Shown piece by piece: positions 41,407 to 49,561 of a stretch of DNA of 64,000 nucleotides; within the stretch, counting starts at the first letter, position 1; every line of letters begins with the position of its first letter. Below the pieces are notes generated by a model that saw only the letters and a list, made by a program, of their open reading frames with translations, was not told where the DNA came from and made no database searches. This DNA is from Terriglobia bacterium. Lineage in GTDB: Bacteria > Acidobacteriota > Terriglobia > Bryobacterales > Bryobacteraceae. The position numbers and the translations under genes are program-made. The stretch spans positions 1 through 64,000 of the forward strand of contig JAIQFS010000012.1 in NCBI GenBank assembly GCA_020073145.1, read 5' to 3'.

Positions 41407-42117
41407 TCAGTTCGCGTACCAGTTCCGCAGGCGAACTTCGACGCCGCTGCCGTCCAGGGCCTTGGCGAAGGCGTTGAGGTCCGATCCCATGTAGTGGTAA
41501 GGGTACACGATGGCGGGATGAAAGGCGCGCACGGCCTCGGCGGCTTCCTGCGGGGTCATGGTGTAGGGCAGGTTCATACACACGAAGGCCACGTCGATGT
41601 TGCGCAGGGCCTTCATTTCGGGAATGGCCTCGGTATCGCCCGAAAAATAGAAGCGCTTCCCGCCATAGGTGACGATGTAGCCGTTGCCGCGGCCTTTGTC
41701 GTGATACAACTGGCCGGCCGAGGGGCCGCGGGTCAGGTTGTACATGGGGACGGCTTCCACCTGGAAGGGGCCGATAGTGGTCTTCTCGCCATTGCTCAGG
41801 ACTTTTGCGCCTGCGACGGTGGCGGCGACGGCCTTGGGCGCCACGGTGACGGTGCCGGCCTTCTTGAGCTTGGCAAGCACGCCTGGGGACAGGTGGTCGC
41901 CGTGAATGTCGGTGAGCAAGATATAGTCGGCCTGCGGCAGGCCATCGTAGCTGCCTTGCGCCGGGTCGACGTACAGAACTTTGCCGCCGGCTTGAATCAT
42001 CAGGCTGGCGTGCTGGATGGGCGTCAATTGGAGCGCCCCGGCGGAAGTGGTGAAGGTTTCGGGAGCGGCGCAGGCGGCTGCGGCCGTGAGAGTCAGTGCG
42101 AGGGCCAAGCGTGTCAT
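41407..42117 (-). CDS. Exported metallo-beta-lactamase-fold hydrolase (UPF0173/UlaG-like)
   Basis: A 236-residue protein starting at ATG 42117, with a signal peptide (MTRLALALTLTAAAACA). The fold motifs are QLTPIQHASLMIQAGGKVLYVDPA, LLTDIHGDHLSP (HxxDH-like, the first His of HxHxDH being Asp: DIHGDH), YIVTYGGKRFYFSGDTEAIPEM and VYPYHYMG. This is the UlaG/UPF0173 branch of metal-dependent hydrolases. An ATG at 42132 is in frame but would place a -10 (TACAAT) inside the gene. The substrate is unknown. Confidence 0.9.
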   Translation of the reverse strand: MTRLALALTLTAAAACAAPETFTTSAGALQLTPIQHASLMIQAGGKVLYVDPAQGSYDGLPQADYILLTDIHGDHLSPGVLAKLKKAGTVTVAPKAVAATVAGAKVLSNGEKTTIGPFQVEAVPMYNLTRGPSAGQLYHDKGRGNGYIVTYGGKRFYFSGDTEAIPEMKALRNIDVAFVCMNLPYTMTPQEAAEAVRAFHPAIVYPYHYMGSDLNAFAKALDGSGVEVRLRNWYAN

Positions 42118-42123
42118 AGAGGG

Positions 42124-42129
42124 ATTGTA
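42124..42129 (-). promoter_or_regulatory. -10 element TACAAT for the MBL-fold hydrolase
   Basis: TACAAT on the minus strand ends 6 bases before ATG 42117, and no ribosome site is present. The placement argues for a leaderless transcript and for the shorter start. Confidence 0.5.
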
Positions 42130-42156
42130 CATCCTCTCTATTCTATGGGGGCGGGG

Positions 42157-43116
42157 TCAGGCCTTAGCCAGTTCGATCACGACCACTTCAGGCGGGCAGC
42201 CGAACCGCACCGGAAGCAGCGAACACCCGGCGCCGGCGGTGGTGTAGCCTTCCATGCCGTCATGACGCCAGGACCCATAGGCGTAGTGGCGCGGGCAATC
42301 GGCCAGTTGGATCAGGGGCCCAATGCCCGGAAGGCGGATCTGGCCTCCGTGGGTGTGGCCGCTGAGGTAGAGATCGATGCCGGCGGCGGATGCTTCGCGG
42401 AACATCTCCGGACTATGCGCGAGCAGAAGTTTGAATTCCTCGCCGGGCACGCCGCGCAGGGCCTCGGGCAGATTATCGCAGCCGAAGTAATGCGGATCGT
42501 CCACCCCGATCACCCACAGAGGATTCACCGCGGGACCGATGGCGAGCGACTCGTTGATCAGCATGCGCACGCCCATGTTCTCCAGCCCGATGGCGATTTC
42601 GGAGCAATCGTGGTTGCCCAGGATCCCGACCACGCCGTGGCGGGCGCGAATCGAGTTCACGATGCGGCGCATGCGCGGGTAAACCTGGTCGCATGTTCCG
42701 CGGATTTCGTAACGATAGTCGCCGGTCAGGACGCACAGGTCGACCGGCAGAAACGGCAGTTGTTCGGCCAGGGCCTCGGTCAGCCCGTCGGTTCCATCAA
42801 TGTGGAAGTCGCTGAGGTGGAGAATCTGAAAGCCGTGCAGACGGGCTGGAAGACGAGGGAACTCGAGGCGCAGATGGCGCACCACCGGGCGCCGGGCATT
42901 GGCCAGGCCCCGCTCGTACAAACCTGTGAGGCGCAGTCCGGTCTTGAGGAGCCATCTCAGGATGCGCTCATGCTGAAGGGCAAAATCGCCATGCCCATGG
43001 GCGTTGAGGCCCCGATGGTGCTGGGCTTCGATGGCACGACGCCGCGCCAGCCGCGGTTCGAGGTCGCGCCGGACGGTGACTTCCGCCAGAAGTTCTCTCG
43101 TCGATTGGGGCTGCAA
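42157..43116 (-). CDS. Metallophosphoesterase (YkuE-like calcineurin family)
   Basis: A 319-residue protein. Metal-binding blocks are in order: ILHLSDFHIDG (DxH), VDLCVLTGDYRYE (GD), GVVGILGNHDCSE (GNHD), LLLAHSPEMF (H) and DLYLSGHTHGGQIRLPG (GHTH). This is the layout of YkuE/UDP-diacylglucosamine-hydrolase-like phosphoesterases. The first 60 residues are Arg/His-rich and poorly conserved. The listed start is a TTG and may be too early. It lies 39 bases upstream of the MBL-fold gene, in the same direction. Confidence 0.9.
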   Translation of the reverse strand: MQPQSTRELLAEVTVRRDLEPRLARRRAIEAQHHRGLNAHGHGDFALQHERILRWLLKTGLRLTGLYERGLANARRPVVRHLRLEFPRLPARLHGFQILHLSDFHIDGTDGLTEALAEQLPFLPVDLCVLTGDYRYEIRGTCDQVYPRMRRIVNSIRARHGVVGILGNHDCSEIAIGLENMGVRMLINESLAIGPAVNPLWVIGVDDPHYFGCDNLPEALRGVPGEEFKLLLAHSPEMFREASAAGIDLYLSGHTHGGQIRLPGIGPLIQLADCPRHYAYGSWRHDGMEGYTTAGAGCSLLPVRFGCPPEVVVIELAKA

Positions 43117-43300
43117 GGGCGTACGCTCATTATGCGGGGAGGGCCTGTGCAGCGAAAGTCATAGGCGTACCAGCGGGGACCAGCCGGGTTCTCGCGGTGC
43201 GGCGTAATCTACTGAAATCAGGATACTTGCAGGGAATGCCGCGACTCCGGGCGATGGGATACCCTCATGGCCGCGGTCGCCAGCTTTCCGTGCGACTGGG

Positions 43301-44101
43301 TTAGGGATTGCGGGGCGAGTTGAGATTGCGCGAGAACATCAGTTTGAGCGTTACTTTGTCGGACGCCGCGGTCACACCAAATCCGACGCCGGCTTCGATG
43401 TGGAAGAACTTGGTGTCGTGATCGAAGACTCCCCATACCTGATGCGACTGCTCCCGAGCCGAATAGAATTGGCGCAGGGGCCCGACGTCGGCGTACTCCT
43501 CCACGGCGAGGGCCCACTTGTCGGAAAGATTGTAAGCCACGCGCGTGGCCGGCGCGAAATCGAGGCTCTTGAAGCCGCCGTACCAGGAGTTATCGAGAAT
43601 GGGGTTCACGATGATGTCCACCGGATGCAGGTGCACGCCGATAATCGGGCGAATCTCAGAGGTGAAGCGCTGGGGATCCCAGTGTTTGGAGTTGTAACTG
43701 AATTCGAAATTGACGGCGTAAAAAAACGTGCGCTTTTCGGCATTCGGCGCGGTGAACAGCAGGCGGATTTTGCCGCCGTTGATGGACGGGCCCCGGTCGT
43801 TGGAGATGCTGTACAGGGGCAGATAGAGACCAGCCTCGAACCAATCCGACACGCCGTAGGCCCACTCGGTGACGCCGTTGAGACTCTTGTCGCTGATGAG
43901 ACCGCCGGGGAATGCCGGTGTCTTCAGGCCATCCGGAGTAAAGTTATTGTGCCAGGTCAGGTTGAACACACCGCGCTCGGCAATGGCGCCATCGTAGACC
44001 TGAATCTCGTCGGTTTGGGAAAAGGCCACGCCAGGTATCGCGACCAGAGCGAGGGCGATCGCCGCCAGCGGGCGCGTGTCCGTGAGAGGGGAGAGTTTCA
44101 T
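43301..44101 (-). CDS. Probable outer-membrane protein, hypothetical
   Basis: A 266-residue protein from ATG 44101 with a signal peptide (PLAAIALALVAIPGVAFSQ). The mature chain is rich in alternating strands (GVFNLTWHNNFTPDG, WFEAGLYLPLYSI, GGKIRLLFTAP, FFYAVNFEFSYN, RVAYNLSDKWALAVEEYADVGP, FFHIEAGVGFGVTAASDKVTLKLMFSRNL), as expected for a 10- to 12-strand barrel. A TATACT -10 at 44132-44127 on the minus strand gives a short leader. Function unknown. Confidence 0.78.
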   Translation of the reverse strand: MKLSPLTDTRPLAAIALALVAIPGVAFSQTDEIQVYDGAIAERGVFNLTWHNNFTPDGLKTPAFPGGLISDKSLNGVTEWAYGVSDWFEAGLYLPLYSISNDRGPSINGGKIRLLFTAPNAEKRTFFYAVNFEFSYNSKHWDPQRFTSEIRPIIGVHLHPVDIIVNPILDNSWYGGFKSLDFAPATRVAYNLSDKWALAVEEYADVGPLRQFYSAREQSHQVWGVFDHDTKFFHIEAGVGFGVTAASDKVTLKLMFSRNLNSPRNP

Positions 44102-44223
44102 AGGGGTTTCTGGGGCCGAATTACCGAGTATAGTCGACGGGAGCGTGCAGAGGCGATCTCTGCCGATGGCCGCACAGGCGCAGCCGCGGGTCACGGGCGG
44201 AAGGCAGCTGGAGGCGAGGACGC

Positions 44224-47200
44224 TCACTTCGCCGGCAGTTCGGCCAGCAGTTCCTTGACGGCCGCGTCCAACTGCGAATCGGCGCCGGTAAAGGTTTCGC
44301 CGACGGGCCGCGAAACCTGGAGATCCACTGGGCGCGGATGCAGTTCCATGTCTTCCCCATTGGCTCCCTGGATGCGGATGCGAGGCAAGCGGAATACGGT
44401 GCCATCCATCAAGGCAACGCCGCCGGTATAGATGATCCATCCCGCGGTCGGCTCGCCCACGACTTTGCCGAGCTTGAGGGCGCGGTAACCCTCGGTAAAA
44501 TCCTCGGCGTCCGAGAGCGAATGCTGGTTCACCACCAGGATGGTGGGGGCCTCGAGCGCGCGCTGTCCGAGCACGGTGCGGGCCGGCGCTTCGGTGCGGC
44601 CGCGCTCCGTCATCCGCAAATAGGGACGCCGCGCGAAGATATCCAGGGCATAGGCATTGACGAAACCGCCGGTGTTGTTGCGGATATCGATCACCACGCC
44701 CTGGCGGGACTGGTTCTCGGCGTCGAGGTCGATCAGGAGCTGATCGAGCGAATCCTGGGACATATCCTGCATGTGGACGTAGCCGAGCTTCCCGCCGCTG
44801 ACGCGGGCGACGTAGGCGCGGTTCTGGTTGACCCACTCGCGGTAGAGGAGGCGCTTTTCGGTGGCGAGGTTGACGGGAGACAGAACGGCCTCGCGGTCGG
44901 CGAGTTGGAGCGCGACGCGCTTTCCGATTTTGTGGTCGAGCAACTCGTCGAGGTTGGCGTGACCATCGGCCGGCGCGCCGTCGACTTTCTCGATCCTGTC
45001 ACCGACTTTGATTCCGGCGACATCCGCGGGACTGAGCGGAATGACTTCGGTGACGGTGAGCTTGCCGGACTGCTCGTAAGCGGTCCGGTCGAAGCGGACG
45101 CCGAGCCGTCCCGTCGTGGCCTGATTGTTGCCAGGCGCATTGGCGCCCAGGTGGGAGGCGTTCAATTCCCCCACCATCAGGGTCAACAGGCGGCGCAATT
45201 CGTCGCTGGTGGTGGCGGCGGCGACCAACGGCTCGTAGGTGGCGCGCACCGCGTTCCAGTCGGCGCCGTGAAATTGGGGATCGAAGAAGTAATCGCGGAT
45301 GTCGCTCCAGGCCTGCTGGAAGACCTCCATCTTTTCCCGAGCAAAATCCACGTCCATGTCGGCGGTGACGGCCAACGATTTCACCTGGCGCGATTCCAGA
45401 TTTACCGAAGAGATACTGCCGCGGTCGAGGTAAAAGACGTCCTTGCTGTCGGGAGAGAACCGGATCCATCGCTTGCCACCGGGGGTGGAGGTGAGTTGGC
45501 GGGCCACTGGCGGATCTTTGGCGAGCTCGTCGAGCGGGTAGGAATAGAGGTTCTGCTGCCCCGCCGCGTTGCCGACCATGACCGCCCACTTGCCATCCGG
45601 GCTGATGGCGACCGAGTCCACATCCATCCCGACCGGCAACAGAGTCAGGCGCTCGCGAATGCCATCAGACACGATTTTGACGGGCTGGGGCGCCGGCTTC
45701 TCGGCCGCTTTCGCCGCGCTGCCCGCGGGCGTGGCTTCCTTCTCGGAAGGCTGGCTGGACTTGGGAACGTCTTTGAACAGATCGGAGAACTGGTCTTCGC
45801 GAAAGCGCGGCGTCCGCGGGGTCAGGTCGATGCGGGCGACCTTGCCATCCTCAGTCCGCTGCCGGGTGGTGAGGAGGAGATATTTTCCGTCCGCGCTCCA
45901 GGAGACGCCGTCACTGAAGACATTCGCCAGGAAGCTGACCGGCTGGCTGGTTCCGGCCGCCGCGGGCACCACCCAGGCGTTGCTGAACGATTTGCCGGTA
46001 ACGTTGAAGTAGGCCAGCCATTGGCTGTCGGGCGACCAGGTGTAGGGCGAGTCCTGGGGCCCGGGTGAGCGCTCGAACTGGCCGGTAGCCACCGTGCGTT
46101 CCTGATGGGCCGCCAGGTCGAGGACGCGCAATTCGCGGGCATCGCGGAGAAAGGCGAGCAGTTTGCCATCGGGGGAAAAGCGCGGCTCGGCGTCGGGTCC
46201 GGCCGTGGTGAGCTGAGTCTCCTGGCTGGTTCCGAAATCATAGAGAAAGACCTCCGGGGTTCCGGTCCGGTCGGAGATGTAGGCGAGCTTACGGCTATCC
46301 GGAGACCAGGCCAGCTCGGATTCGGCGGCCGGAGTGCGGGTGACCCGCGCGGCGTCGGAGGCTTCTTTAGCCGAGGCCGCGAACACTTCGCCATGGCTGG
46401 TGAAGGCCACCTTCTTCCCATCTGGAGAAAGGGCAAGCTCCTGGAATTGGCCGGAGAGCGACACGTGCTGCACCGCCGGTCCGGCGGGTGCGCCGCGGCG
46501 GGTGATGGTGACGGCGGCGGCCTTGCCGGAAGCGGTGTCCATCTTCCACACGCGGAAGTCGCGCTCAAAGACCAGCGTGCGGCCGTCGGCGGAGATGGCC
46601 GGCCACACCACACGCCCATCGGTGAATTTTGTGATCTGCCGCGGCTTGCCGTCGAGCGCGCGCTGCCAGACGTTGGGCGCGCCGCTGCGATCGGAGACAT
46701 AAAAGAGGCTGCGCCCGTCCTTGGCCCACATGGGCCACACTTCCTTGGCGCCGCCGTCGGTCACGCGCTCATACTTGGCGGGCGAGCCTTCGCGGCGCAG
46801 CCAGATCTCGGATTCATCCAGATGGCTGTGGCCTCTGCGCCACCATTGCAGCGCGGCGAACCCGCGGGCGTTAAAGGCCAGGGTCTGGCCGTCGGGCGAG
46901 GGCGCGGCGAAGTATTCGGCCAGATAGCGATCCGCGCTCACCAGCATGGGGGTGCCGCCGCTTGCGCCGACGCGGTAGATATCGGTCATGCCGCCGATGT
47001 CGCGGGCGCTGGAAGAGAAGTAGACCCACTGGCCGTCGCGGGACCAGCCTTCCACCAGTTCATTGGCATCGTCGAAGGTAAGGCGCTGCAGTTGTCCGGT
47101 AGCGAAGGTCAGCACGTAGATGTCGCCGTTGCCGGTGCGGGTGGACGTGAAGGCGAGGCGGGTTCCATCGGGCGAATACAGCGGGCGGGACTCGGTGGCG

Positions 47201-47379
47201 GGATGCGACACCAGCAGGCGGGCTTCGCCGCCGGCGGCGGGGACGGTCCAGATATCGCCGCCCGAGACGAAGGCAATCTCCGCGCCATCGGGGGAAATCG
47301 AGGGCTCAGCGAAATACGGTTGCGGGCCGGCTCCCGGCAGGGCCCAGGCGGCAAGCAGCAACAAGAGACCAGCGCGCAT
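44224..47379 (-). CDS. Tricorn-protease-like S41 peptidase, exported
   Basis: A 1051-residue protein with a signal peptide (MRAGLLLLLAAWALPGAGPQ). It has two beta-propellers of PD40/TolB repeats (SPDGAEIAFVSGGDIW, YSPDGTRLAFTSTR, RFSPDGKLLAFLRDA and more, residues 20-600), a core helical domain, a PDZ domain (LSPADVAGIKVGDRIEKVDGAPA) and a C-terminal S41 catalytic domain. The last reads GVVIDIRNNTGG and VNQHSLSDAEDFTEGYRALKLGKVVGEPTAGW, with the nucleophile Ser in HSLSDAE. Tricorn homologues degrade peptides; the signal peptide places this one in the periplasm. GGAGGTG precedes ATG 47379, and TACAAT serves as -10. Confidence 0.94.
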   Translation of the reverse strand: MRAGLLLLLAAWALPGAGPQPYFAEPSISPDGAEIAFVSGGDIWTVPAAGGEARLLVSHPATESRPLYSPDGTRLAFTSTRTGNGDIYVLTFATGQLQRLTFDDANELVEGWSRDGQWVYFSSSARDIGGMTDIYRVGASGGTPMLVSADRYLAEYFAAPSPDGQTLAFNARGFAALQWWRRGHSHLDESEIWLRREGSPAKYERVTDGGAKEVWPMWAKDGRSLFYVSDRSGAPNVWQRALDGKPRQITKFTDGRVVWPAISADGRTLVFERDFRVWKMDTASGKAAAVTITRRGAPAGPAVQHVSLSGQFQELALSPDGKKVAFTSHGEVFAASAKEASDAARVTRTPAAESELAWSPDSRKLAYISDRTGTPEVFLYDFGTSQETQLTTAGPDAEPRFSPDGKLLAFLRDARELRVLDLAAHQERTVATGQFERSPGPQDSPYTWSPDSQWLAYFNVTGKSFSNAWVVPAAAGTSQPVSFLANVFSDGVSWSADGKYLLLTTRQRTEDGKVARIDLTPRTPRFREDQFSDLFKDVPKSSQPSEKEATPAGSAAKAAEKPAPQPVKIVSDGIRERLTLLPVGMDVDSVAISPDGKWAVMVGNAAGQQNLYSYPLDELAKDPPVARQLTSTPGGKRWIRFSPDSKDVFYLDRGSISSVNLESRQVKSLAVTADMDVDFAREKMEVFQQAWSDIRDYFFDPQFHGADWNAVRATYEPLVAAATTSDELRRLLTLMVGELNASHLGANAPGNNQATTGRLGVRFDRTAYEQSGKLTVTEVIPLSPADVAGIKVGDRIEKVDGAPADGHANLDELLDHKIGKRVALQLADREAVLSPVNLATEKRLLYREWVNQNRAYVARVSGGKLGYVHMQDMSQDSLDQLLIDLDAENQSRQGVVIDIRNNTGGFVNAYALDIFARRPYLRMTERGRTEAPARTVLGQRALEAPTILVVNQHSLSDAEDFTEGYRALKLGKVVGEPTAGWIIYTGGVALMDGTVFRLPRIRIQGANGEDMELHPRPVDLQVSRPVGETFTGADSQLDAAVKELLAELPAK

Positions 47380-47409
47380 TCGTACACCTCCAGCGTGGAT
47401 CTGGGTCTT

Positions 47410-47415
47410 ATTGTA
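47410..47415 (-). promoter_or_regulatory. -10 element TACAAT for the tricorn-like protease
   Basis: TACAAT on the minus strand lies 30 bases before ATG 47379, leaving room for the GGAGGTG ribosome site. No convincing -35 is visible. This is a conventional leadered promoter, in contrast to the leaderless candidates. Confidence 0.45.
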
Positions 47416-47432
47416 ACGGTTGCGAGCGTGCT

Positions 47433-48101
47433 TTACTTCACCGCCAGCCAGGCCAGAAAGAGGCCGTCGGGCTCGACGTCTTCCCAGTAGGAAATGAAGC
47501 GGCTGGAGACCTGGCGGCAATGGCGGGCCAGCAGCCGTTCCAATTCCTGGCGGGTGAACCAACGCTCCCACTCCGGGGTTTCCAGCTTTCCCCAGTGCTC
47601 GGCGTTCTTATCGATGATGGCGATGCGGCCGCCGGGCTTCACCACGCGGCAGATCTCGGAGACAGCCTTCTCGATCTCGACGGCGTGCTCGAGCGATTCG
47701 GTGGCATAAGCGGCGTCGAAGCATCCGGTTTCAAACGGCAGTTCGGTCATGGAGCCGGCGCGGGTCTGGATGTCCTGGGGGACAAAACGCAGCATCTCCT
47801 CGGAGATGTCGAGGCCCCAGAGTTCGGCTTCCGGCTCCTGCTCGTGAAAGACGCGCGCGAAGCGGCCCTTGCCGCAGCCGACGTCCAGCACGCGCTTGCC
47901 GCTGAGATCGCCCAGGTGCTGGCGGATGAGCTTGACGTGGTAGATGCGCGGGTCGATGGTGGAGGGAAAATGTTCTTCGTCGCCGGCGGCCCGGTCGAAG
48001 GAAGATTGAATCCGGGCGCGCAATTCCGGCGTAAGCCGCGGAGTTTCCGGGCGGGAGAACCAGCGCTTCCAATTCAAAGCTACGTCCTCGGCAGACCACA
48101 A
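47433..48101 (-). CDS. Class I SAM-dependent methyltransferase
   Basis: A 222-residue cytoplasmic enzyme of the Methyltransf_11 type. SAM-binding motif I is VLDVGCGKGRFARVF, with WGLDISEEML (acidic ribose-binding turn), GSMTELPFETGCFDAAYATESLEHAV and ICRVVKPGGRIAIIDKN following. The C-terminus (WFTRQELERLLARH) is typical of methyltransferases that modify small molecules or lipids. The start is a TTG at 48101 with GGGGAG 12 bases upstream, so it is uncertain. It lies 49 bases downstream of the phosphofructokinase gene. Confidence 0.9.
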   Translation of the reverse strand: MWSAEDVALNWKRWFSRPETPRLTPELRARIQSSFDRAAGDEEHFPSTIDPRIYHVKLIRQHLGDLSGKRVLDVGCGKGRFARVFHEQEPEAELWGLDISEEMLRFVPQDIQTRAGSMTELPFETGCFDAAYATESLEHAVEIEKAVSEICRVVKPGGRIAIIDKNAEHWGKLETPEWERWFTRQELERLLARHCRQVSSRFISYWEDVEPDGLFLAWLAVK

Positions 48102-48150
48102 ACTACGATGGTCCGCTCCCCGAACCTGCCCCTGTCGTTCATCGGCCGCA

Positions 48151-49335
48151 TTACGCCCGGGTGAGGAAGATCGGCAGCCCGAGCTTATGGTCGTAGAAAG
48201 GGCGGTAGCGCTCCGTATTGTACATGGTGGTGACGTCCACCTTGCGCGGCCCCAGCGCGGGATCGGGAATCGGCGTCAGGGTGAAGCAGCCGTTGCAGAT
48301 GGAGGTCATCAGCCCGTGCTTGCCTTCCTCGATGGCGTCCATGGCCATGCCGGCGAAGGTGGCGGCCACCATGCGGTCGACGAAATCCGGGCTGCCCGAG
48401 CGAAGGTCATAGGTCAGGTCGCTGACGATCGTCTCCTCGCGGGTGCGCGACTTGATTTCGTTGCTCAGATCCTCGGCGACACTCATCTTCTTGCGGTGGC
48501 CGAAGGCGTCGGGCTCGCCATATTCCTTCACCACGTAGCCTTCCCATTCGGCGCCTTCGGACAGGATCACGAGCGAGTAGTTGCTGGGGTTGTGGCCCTT
48601 ATCGGTCATGACCAGTTCGATCAGCTTGTCCAGCTTGACCTTGAACTCCGGAATGCAGCAGCGGGTGGAAGTGACATAGGCGGTGTAGAGCGCGGTATAG
48701 CCGGCGTCGCGGCCGAAGACGCGGAAGATGCCGATGCGCTCGTGGGAGCCGACGGTGGTTCGCTGGCGCTCCACCGCATCCAGGGCCCGCGTGATGGCGG
48801 TCGAGAAGCCGATGCAATACTCGGTGTTGCGGACGTCGTTGTCCATGGTCTTGGGAACGGCGATCACCTTCATACCATGCCGCTCCAGATGCGCGGCATA
48901 ACTCAGGGTATCGTCGCCGCCAATGGCGATGAGGTAGTCCAGGCCGAGGGTTTCGATGTTCTTCATCACCGCGCTGGTGACGTCATAGACGGTGGAAGAA
49001 ACGCCCTTTTTCACGGATTCCTTTTTGGGGAACTCCTGCCCCGCCAGGACCGGCGGTAAATCCTTCATCTTGGAAGGGTTGGTGCGCGACGTGTGGAGGT
49101 AGGTGCCGCCCGTGCGGTCGATGGTGCGGGTGTTCTCGCGATTGAGCGGCAGGGTATAACGGGTGCGGCTGGCCGGATCCTGCAGGTTGACGTGGGTCAG
49201 GCCTTCCCAGCCCCGGCGGATTCCGATGAACTCGCAGCCAATCTCGTTTCCCCGGTACACGACGGTTTTGATGACCGAATTCAGACCGGGGACGTCACCG
49301 CCGCCCGTCAGGATGCCGATTCGTTTTGCAGCCAT
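48151..49335 (-). CDS. 6-phosphofructokinase, probably pyrophosphate-dependent
   Basis: A 394-residue glycolytic enzyme of the PfkA superfamily. Motifs: RIGILTGGGDVPGLNSVI, GIRRGWEGL, AIGGDDTLSYAAHLE, AVPKTMDND, IGFSTAITRALDAVE, IFRVFGRDAGYTAL, IPEFKV. The Asp in GGDDT (Gly104 in E. coli PfkA) and the Lys in PKTMDND (Gly124 there) are the two residues known to mark pyrophosphate use instead of ATP. The enzyme would then work reversibly in glycolysis and gluconeogenesis. ATG 49335 is preferred to TTG 49347. TATAAT at 49375-49370 drives it. Confidence 0.92.
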   Translation of the reverse strand: MAAKRIGILTGGGDVPGLNSVIKTVVYRGNEIGCEFIGIRRGWEGLTHVNLQDPASRTRYTLPLNRENTRTIDRTGGTYLHTSRTNPSKMKDLPPVLAGQEFPKKESVKKGVSSTVYDVTSAVMKNIETLGLDYLIAIGGDDTLSYAAHLERHGMKVIAVPKTMDNDVRNTEYCIGFSTAITRALDAVERQRTTVGSHERIGIFRVFGRDAGYTALYTAYVTSTRCCIPEFKVKLDKLIELVMTDKGHNPSNYSLVILSEGAEWEGYVVKEYGEPDAFGHRKKMSVAEDLSNEIKSRTREETIVSDLTYDLRSGSPDFVDRMVAATFAGMAMDAIEEGKHGLMTSICNGCFTLTPIPDPALGPRKVDVTTMYNTERYRPFYDHKLGLPIFLTRA

Positions 49336-49369
49336 ACCTGCCCTCAATTCTTTCAGATTCGGAAGTCTT

Positions 49370-49375
49370 ATTATA
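49370..49375 (-). promoter_or_regulatory. Consensus -10 TATAAT for the phosphofructokinase gene
   Basis: A perfect TATAAT on the minus strand, 34 bases before ATG 49335, giving a leader of roughly 27 bases that contains TTGAGGG. No -35 consensus is seen. Confidence 0.55.
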
Positions 49376-49470
49376 AAGGATGGCGGAGGGCCGGAGGGGC
49401 ATCCTGCGGACGGGTGCGCCCGAGGCGCGGAGTGTTACAGGTTGTGGCGGAATCGGTTGCGGCCTTTCGG

Positions 49471-49499
49471 TTGCATGGCCCCTCTGGTTCGTCTATACT
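49471..49499 (+). promoter_or_regulatory. Promoter of the TPR-like exported protein gene
   Basis: TTGCAT (49471-49476), a 17-base spacer and TATACT (49494-49499). The roughly 55-base leader contains a GC-rich hairpin (TCCCCGG / CCGGGGA, about 49520-49538) and ends with AGGAGG 9 bases before ATG 49562. Confidence 0.55.
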
Positions 49500-49561
49500 C
49501 CGCAAAGTGGCATTGCTCGATCCCCGGGGCCGGGGAGCGAGTTCAGATAGGAGGCGCGCGC

